DNA of 64,000 nt from Sequoia sempervirens (Eukaryota; Streptophyta; Pinopsida; Cupressales; Cupressaceae), in assembly GCA_007258455.2 (NCBI GenBank), contig VDFB02114799.1, positions 1-64,000 on the forward strand. The letters run 5' to 3'. Every line of letters starts with the position of its first letter. The first letter of the stretch is position 1. Position numbers and translations under genes: made by a program. Under the pieces are notes generated by a model, which worked only from the letters and a program-made list of their open reading frames with translations, searched no databases and was not told where the DNA came from. Below, piece by piece: positions 58,351-64,000 of the stretch.

Positions 58351-59175
58351 GTGGTTTCCATCATGACGGGGCCTGCAACAAGGGGTAAAAAGAATGTTGT
58401 CACTCCGGGGAAGACTCCTGATAAGGATGGTGAAACAATCGAGGATGTTACTCATAATGAGGAAATCAATAAGGTCAAGGAAGAAATTTCCTCAATGAAG
58501 ATGGATATGCGTGACCTAAGAGGAGATATATTAGACCTACGAAACATGTTAAGTGCCTTTATGAATAAACCCAGAAAGGAGGTCTCAAGCAACCAAGAAC
58601 CAAAAGAAGAAACAAATAAAGAAGAAGAAGAAGAAGAAAAAGAATCAAAAGAAGAAGAAGAAGAAACAAATGAAGAAGAAGAAGAAGAAGCGAAAGAAGA
58701 AGAAGAAGAAGAGGAAGAAGAAGAAGAGGCATATGCAGAAGTAGAAGAAGCAACAACAGAAGAAGAAGAAGCAAAAGACCAACTAGAAGAAGAAGAAGCA
58801 GAAGAAAGCAATGAAGAAGAAGTGAAAGAAGAAGAAGTTCATAATCAAGATATTCAACCAATGCAAGGGTACCATATATTATTCCTCACCTCTTCCTCTA
58901 TGACACATCAAAAGGTTCAAGTAAAGGAAGAACACATTCATCGCCATCAAGAGCTTGATGTAAAGGGAAGACACATCTTGGAGCTGAAGTTAATTTTCCA
59001 GACACGCATAAAGAAGCTGGTGACATCAACAATTCCAAGTCACCTAATTACAAGGAAATATTTTCTAATTGAAGATGCTACATGGGAGGATGAGGAGTTC
59101 ATTCAAAAGAATCTAAACTTGATTAGCATTGAGGACAATGCTTCTTTGAAGAAGGGGAGCATGCTACGCCCTTAA
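58351..59175 (+). CDS. Glu-rich gag-like fusion protein of the small element (274 aa)
   Basis: Open without stops from ATG 58351 to TAA 59173-59175, the last codons lying in the 3' LTR. ATG 58363 (MTGPATRGKK) is the more likely start by family style. Residues 1-80 look like a chromovirus gag N-terminus with a coiled coil (INKVKEEISSMKMDMRDLRG). Residues of about 90-170 are almost pure Glu with Lys and Ala, from a GAA-repeat tract. The C-terminus (SHLITRKYFLIEDATWEDEE, then FIQKNLNLI) resembles the end of a gypsy chromodomain, usually xxYLVKWKxLPxEEATWE. So gag start and pol end seem fused around a deletion and a repeat expansion. Whether it is expressed is unknown. Confidence 0.72.
   Translation: MVSIMTGPATRGKKNVVTPGKTPDKDGETIEDVTHNEEINKVKEEISSMKMDMRDLRGDILDLRNMLSAFMNKPRKEVSSNQEPKEETNKEEEEEEKESKEEEEETNEEEEEEAKEEEEEEEEEEEAYAEVEEATTEEEEAKDQLEEEEAEESNEEEVKEEEVHNQDIQPMQGYHILFLTSSSMTHQKVQVKEEHIHRHQELDVKGRHILELKLIFQTRIKKLVTSTIPSHLITRKYFLIEDATWEDEEFIQKNLNLISIEDNASLKKGSMLRP
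58608..58840 (+). repeat. GAA trinucleotide-rich tract
   Basis: Imperfect GAA/GAG/AAA repeat coding the Glu-rich centre of the ORF. The long Leu- and Ser-rich frames on the minus strand are its shadows. Confidence 0.9.
59149..59161 (+). promoter_or_regulatory. polypurine tract of the small element
   Basis: GAAGAAGGGGAGCA directly before the 3' LTR start TGCTACGCCC. Confidence 0.85.
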
Positions 59176-59506
59176 TATTAGTGTACATCGGGTTATGAAT
59201 AGTTGACTTGGGGCTATCTTAACTCTCTATTAAGTCATATTATCACTAGTATATTGTTATTTAGTTTTTTAGGTCGGCCTAAGACTTATATAGGTGTGTC
59301 TAAGTCGGCCTAGGTGATATCCTAGGCATAAATAGGTATATATAGGAGGTTGTGAGTCTTATTTCATCATCAAGTGTGAAGTGTGTTCTCATTAGAGATA
59401 TTTGGAGGTTTTCCCCCTCAAAGTGGCTTGTTATTCTCAATTATTATCAAGTATTTGCAGCATATTTCATATCATATTCTTCTATTGTGCAAGTTATTTC
59501 ATAATA
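59162..59506 (+). repeat. 3' LTR of the small element
   Basis: 345 bp, from TGCTACGCCC to TTTCATAATA. The terminal CA has mutated to TA. Same length as the 5' copy. Confidence 0.93.
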
Positions 59507-59511
59507 GATAA

Positions 59512-61033
59512 ACTCCCTTAAGAGGTCTCCCAATCCTTAGAACAAGGGCTTTATGCATCATAAAGATACTAGGGGAGAGCTATCATGCATCACTCTGTTG
59601 ATTGCAAACTTTCCTTGCAACCACAACTTTATATAGCAGTTCAGAAGAGCATGGCTTATGCTCATTACTGCTTGGGTTGTTCCCTTAGGGTGAGTACTTT
59701 TTCCCACTAAGGCAAGCCCTCTAGAGGTGAAAAACAGTGAGTAAGTACATCTGTAGTTCAATCATCTTTGTTCACATGCACAAAGAGAGAACACAAACTA
59801 TGCCTTTTCACACACTAGCATGGTTATTCAATTTTAAACCCAAATTTGAGGTGTGTTGGTAATTTTTTAGACAACTAATGTCACTAAAATGCTTTTGATT
59901 CTCAAGATCATTGTGAAGCATGAGAGAAGTGCTTACACATTTGAATGACACAAATTGCAAAGAAAATTACAAGATAGTTAAAGCACAAGTTCATTTTAAG
60001 CCTCAAAGCAATGATGAGTTCCTTTTAGAGCACCAATTGAAAGATGAGTTTTCCTTGTTCAATTTTAAGCCCAATTGAAAGATGTGATGTGAGGTTCATT
60101 TTATCCAGCTTTGAACATTCATTTTAAACCCAATGGAAAACTAGTGTGTTACCTAAAATTGAAAGTAAAAAGCATGAAATTGGGTTATAAATGCCCCAAA
60201 GCATTGAATGCTAGTTACAATTATAGAATGTTTAGATAGAAGAGAAGGTCTTCAATTTTGCTCCATGCCTTAAAACCTACAAAACCCTATTAGTCTAACA
60301 ATGGAAACACAGTTAGACATCGATCAATGATCAGATAATCAAAAGAAATTAAGTCACATGTCAAAAAATAAATGTGAAGTTTCTTACCCTATTTGAGCAT
60401 TGCTGTGCATGATGGTGTCATAATTTGAAAGTTGGGTGTCACTCTGGTGAATTTGAGTGTCGCTCTGCAAAAGGACTAGTGAGTACGATTACATCATTGT
60501 TTGGATGGGCATCACTATAAATGAGTGTATCATGATTTAAACTTTAAAAGTGTCGATTTGGTGAAGGGAGGGTCACCTTTTTTGATCCACGACACTTGAA
60601 ATTTAAATACGTGTTGCTATATTTAAATTGACGTTGGCCAATTAAATATGTGTCGATATATCAAATTGCTTGGGCATTGCTATATGGTGAAACAATTGAG
60701 ATAGCGTCATTGTTTGTGTTTTAAGTGTCACTGCAACCTGCAAAATACCATGAACATGGATTTCAAGCTAAAATATGGTTAAATGATAGGTTTTTCCTCC
60801 TTCTAGCGCTAGAGTGTCCATGTGAAATACTAGTTATGGGTTGAATTACGCTTGATCCATGAAGAATCAAAGCATAATGGAGCCATGAATATTCAAATAT
60901 CAACAAGATCAATCAATCAAAATTGAAAGTAAACATTTTATCAAAAAACCTAACATGTTAAATTTATGAAAGCTTTAAAGCAAACATCTACTCTAATCTA
61001 TTGAAACTTTATCTTGTTGTGGAATTGGTGTCA
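59512..61033 (-). other. Tat 5' leader, part next to the LTR
   Basis: No gene. At 60400-60740 many short words of the type GTGTCACT, GTGTCGAT and GCATTGCTATA recur. The stretch next to the LTR (minus TGACACCAATTCC from 61033) should hold the primer-binding site, but it does not match a tRNA end that I know. Confidence 0.45.
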
Positions 61034-62257
61034 TGTTGCTGTGGACTGGCGACTTTTTCCCAATCCCATGATGGTGAGCTTGTCTCAATCAATTATATGG
61101 AAGAGAATCGATGAAACCATGGTGTTTGGTGTATGAAAAACCCAAATTATGCACAAAATGAACATGATGCAAGCTAGCTTACCAAGATTTTATTCTATAA
61201 ATGATCTAATTATGTAATTGCTAAGCTAATTTAAGCTCAAATGAGCTAAAATATGAAAACCCTAATTTATTTACAAACTAGGATGGATGAATGAAAGCCA
61301 TTAATGAAAGCTTGAAGCTATTATGCAACTAAAACAAACTAAAAAATAAGCTAAATGTATGCAAATTGAGAGTATGGATGTGAGTAAATTTAACAACATA
61401 GGTTTGCAATAAAAGATGGATCCATTTGCCTCCAAATAGTGATCTCTTTATAGGAGAGCAAATGAGGAATGGATGGTTGAGATCAAAAAGCTTAATCAAC
61501 AGTTACTAAGGAAGGGGATGAGAGGCATGGATCATGGATTCTCATCAACATATGAGAAGGCATGATGAGATTTAATCAAAGGCTCATAATTGCCTCAAAC
61601 AAACACTCTTTTGACCTACTCACACAAGTCAAAGGTAACTTACTTAAGAGGTTGAAGGGTTAATTTGCATTTGAAGCTAAGTGAGTTGATTGGAGGAAAT
61701 AGAATATTCCTTTAGGGTGAGGAAAAAGGTATAATTTACAAATTAAAACAAAGTTTTAATTATGCAAAAAGGATAAAGAATATTCCATGGGAATATTCCC
61801 TTTGATTAGAAGAAAATTAATTTAATTGCTAATTAAACAAGGTTTAATTGCTAATTAAACAAGGTTTAATTGCTAATTAAACAAGGTTTAATTTATACAA
61901 TTAGGGAATTAGAAGAATTAGAAGATATTTATTAAATTAGATGATTTAATAAATAGGGGAGGGGATGAAATGATATTTAATTAAATAAGATAGGGTTATT
62001 TAATTAAATAAGATGACTTAGAAGATTAAATTAAATATTTTTATTTATTTAATTTAATGAGATGAAGTGTTAGTGTGAAAAGAGATGAATTAACCCAATT
62101 AAATTAATTAGGCCAATAAGATGAAAATGATGTAATTAATTAATTAGCTAGGCTAATTAAATGAATTGAGTGAAAAGAGGATAGATAAAGAGGACATGAT
62201 GTTAATAAACCTAATTTAAGTGTATGACATCAATTAGGACATTTTTCAGTGTCTACA
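61034..62257 (-). repeat. 5' LTR of the Tat element
   Basis: 1224 bp, pairing with 34447-35624. Longer mainly because of a 22-bp triplication at 61825-61890. Confidence 0.92.
61825..61890. repeat. 22-bp unit in three tandem copies inside one LTR
   Basis: ATTGCTAATTAAACAAGGTT plus TA, three times in a row. The other LTR has a single copy at about 35237-35258. Confidence 0.95.
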
Positions 62258-62570
62258 GGTGGTAGAAATTGTTGTTATGATTGTTAGTATGGGTTAATAA
62301 TAGGTGGTATGAGATATGATGGGTATTATGGAAATTGTGGTGGTGATATCCTCCATGCTTGTTGCCATAGTTGTGGAGCATGTTGGTATTGATTTGACCA
62401 CTATGAATATGATGGAGGTTGTTTCCAACCTCCATACAACCCATGTTAAATAGGGAAAGAGCTAGATTGGTGACTACACTCCATGTTGTAAGGTGTATTA
62501 AAATCATTGATCATACTTGGTGGCATAGCTCGTGCACCTCGACAAGGGCTTAGGGGTAGGGCCCATGAAA
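62258..62570 (-). pseudogene. gypsy gag linker, other half of the split older element
   Basis: A minus-strand frame with TAG stops reads GWKQPPSYS, WSNQYQHAPQLWQQAW and INPY, a Gln/Trp/Pro-rich linker as found before the zinc knuckle/protease of some plant gypsy gags. It ends exactly at the Tat LTR. By strand and order it fits as the upstream part of the gag-protease gene at 33140-34446. Confidence 0.6.
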
Positions 62571-63170
62571 GTCAAACTTTATGTATATTTTATTATTGTA
62601 AATCTGGACTTTTTATCACTAGGTCTTAGATTTGATAGTTAGTATTTTATTGGCTTGACTTTCCCTAGAAGGAAACCCTATTTTATGAGGTGTCATATTA
62701 CAACTATGTATTATGATGTATTTTGAGAGTCTGATAGCGATCGTGTTTCCTTTGGATTTCCAATTGGTTATGTTCCTATAAGAAGATTTCTTTGCAAGTA
62801 TATTGTAATCTTTGTGATTTCTGAATAATATATTGGGAAACTTTTAGAGTGTGGGGTTTTTCTGGTGAAAGGGTTTTCCCCATTTAAATCATTATGTTGT
62901 GGTAGTCATGATATTTATGTCTGTTTTTGTTTAAGTTTTTGTAACTATTGAAAGGATCTATAAAGCTTTGCATTATCCTCTCAAGATTAGTGTAGGAAGT
63001 TGTTCCACTACCTTAGCTTCCTTACATTATTATAAGGGCATTCTTTAGTAGAATGCTTCTTATGATAGATAAGACAAAAAATGGTAAGTAACAAGACAAA
63101 AAAGTTCCCTAGGAAAAATCACATTGCTCATTCTCAATCTTTGATTTCCATGAATTCTCTAAATTTACTC
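62571..63170 (+). repeat. possible LTR end or solo LTR
   Basis: The block at 62790-62890 (TTTCTGAATAATATATTGGG, then GTGTGGGGTTTTTC...GGGTTTTCCCCAT) has the style of the transcribed part of plant Copia LTRs. I cannot find a partner, terminal TG/CA with a primer site, or a target duplication. Confidence 0.28.
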
Positions 63171-63179
63171 CAAATTCTA

Positions 63180-63740
63180 CTAGTAATCAGGTAGATGACT
63201 ATCACACATACTGAGAGTGGAAGAAATGCTACTTAATTTCTTCATTTTCTCCACATTGAAAACTTGTATGTTGAATAATTCAACATTGATCACATTTTTA
63301 AATTTATTCTTGATCATCAAAAGATCTAGATCTTGAATTCCACCTTTCATTGTATGAATGTTGAGCAATAAGATACCATTACCAAAATATTCTCATGCTC
63401 TATTCGAATCTAACTAATCATTATGAGATTTTATTCCACACTATGAAACCACATGTCATACCTATTCTCCTCCATATATGAGAAAATCCTTCCAACAATC
63501 AAGTCATCAATGCTCATGCAATTCATCTCCCGGAGATATTTTAGAATTCACTACCATATTGCCTCTTCCTCTCATTCTTTTTATCTCCTTGGTGACCTCT
63601 TCCTCCTGAACACTCACTTTATCAACAACATCTTTAGTTTTCTCAATGAAGTTCAAAGAATCCACTTTCATTTGGTCTACCCACCTTTCAATTACCTTCC
63701 CATATGATTGATATTTTAGCACACCCTGCATGATTCCTTC
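63180..63740 (-). other. possible retroelement gag-like fragment, unrecognised
   Basis: Minus strand: two open pieces (63731-63507 and 63368-63180) with Lys/Glu-rich, helical content (IERWVDQMKVDSLNFIEKTK). Stops separate them. A broken gag-like or other repeat ORF is possible. No domain is recognised. Confidence 0.25.
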
Positions 63741-64000
63741 AGAAACAAGAATTTCAGAAGTGAGGGTTGAACCTATAGCAAGGAAGATGTATCCACAATG
63801 GACCTAAGATATGAGGTTGAGATTTGCACTTTATGTTTGACCAAAATCCAAGTTGTCTCTAACATATATTTTTCTATCAAATGAGATTCTCACAATATAA
63901 AAGTACATGTTCAACTTTTCTATTGATTATTCAATTTTAGAATCAAAAGAAGATTACACTAATAATTCTCAAGAACAATGGGGAATGTAATCTTAACTTC
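63741..64000. other. unassigned sequence
   Basis: Nothing recognised up to the window edge. Confidence 0.4.

Larger units (their letters stand above)
57650..59506 (+). mobile_element. complete small non-autonomous LTR retrotransposon (1857 bp)
   Basis: Two 345-bp LTRs (57650-57994 and 59162-59506) with about 11 differences by eye, a perfect 5-bp target duplication, a perfect Met-tRNA primer site, a polypurine tract and one uninterrupted ORF. No pol. LTR ends TGCTAYGCCC...CATAAYA and the ORF's gag-like start and chromodomain-like end suggest an internally deleted Ty3/gypsy chromovirus relative, of the TRIM/TR-GAG class. Inserted on the plus strand in the leader of the minus-strand Tat element. 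Confidence 0.93.
34447..62257 (-). mobile_element. giant Tat-type Ty3/gypsy element with two nested insertions
   Basis: Similar LTRs at 34447-35624 and 61034-62257 share orientation. On the minus strand they begin TGTAGACACTGAAAAATG and end ...CAACA. Between them, read from high to low coordinates, lie a leader, gag, RT, RNase H, a second RNase H, integrase, an antisense plant-mobile-domain ORF and a polypurine tract. Dual RNase H and an antisense 3' ORF are features of the Tat lineage. Removing the two nested units leaves about 18 kb, which fits large Tat/Ogre elements. An exact target duplication is not clear (TGTTG on the left, GGTGG on the right). All genes are broken. Confidence 0.85.

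Noticed and set aside
58452..58861. Ser-rich and Leu-rich minus-strand frames
   Set aside because: Shadows of the GAA-repeat coding tract of the plus-strand ORF.
61034..61060. Plus-strand CTGGCGACTTTTTCCC considered as a primer-binding site
   Set aside because: It lies inside the LTR and on the wrong strand for a minus-strand element.

Overview
This 64-kb window looks like intergenic repeat DNA from a plant with a large genome. The evidence is AT-rich sequence, stacked LTR retrotransposons and a LINE, plant-specific lineages (a Tekay-type chromovirus, a Tat-type Ty3/gypsy with dual RNase H and an antisense plant-mobile-domain ORF, a Sirevirus-like Copia), and heavy decay of every pol gene. 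A conifer or other gymnosperm is my guess, at low confidence. I found no intact host gene, tRNA, rRNA or CRISPR array. Almost everything that can be read is transposon-derived.

Left third (1-24 kb). A Copia pol remnant lies on the minus strand at about 1.9-2.9 kb. From 4.7 to 22.1 kb there is a clear three-level nest. The lowest level is an old RNase H-like coding fragment on the plus strand. A Sirevirus-like, pol-less Copia element (4738-22090, target duplication AATCT) sits inside it, and restarts its reading on the far side. The Copia 3' LTR is in turn split by a Tekay chromovirus (10227-21684, target duplication GGTCC/GGTTC). The Tekay element has all domains in order (gag, protease, RT, RNase H, integrase, chromodomain), all broken by stops. 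Its 3' LTR is about 3.1 kb longer than its 5' LTR and holds three near-identical 335-bp tandem copies. By eye, the inner element's LTRs differ less from each other than the outer element's do, as nesting requires.

Middle (22-34 kb). This part is mostly unassigned AT-rich sequence. It holds a striking 213-bp near-perfect hairpin (23838-24050) and a nearly full-length but dead plant L1-type LINE (about 27.25-33.10 kb: ORF1, then endonuclease, RT and C-terminal region, then a poly-A tail). A fragment of a minus-strand Ty3/gypsy protease follows.

Right half (34-64 kb). A giant minus-strand Tat-type element spans 34447-62257. From high to low coordinates it reads: 5' LTR, leader, a long Gln/Pro/Ser-rich gag, RT, RNase H, a second RNase H, integrase, an antisense plant-mobile-domain ORF, and the 3' LTR. 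It is interrupted by two units. One is a relative (its 3' LTR at 45037-45953) that carries a Pro/Ser/His-rich ORF of more than 600 codons where pol would be. The other is a small complete non-autonomous LTR element (57650-59506, target duplication GATAA) with a single open Glu-rich ORF. The Tat element itself appears to have split an older gypsy gag-protease gene.

A theme across the window is loss of function by C-to-T or G-to-A change: many in-frame TAG codons stand where Gln (CAG) is expected, and three separate catalytic Asp positions read as Asn.
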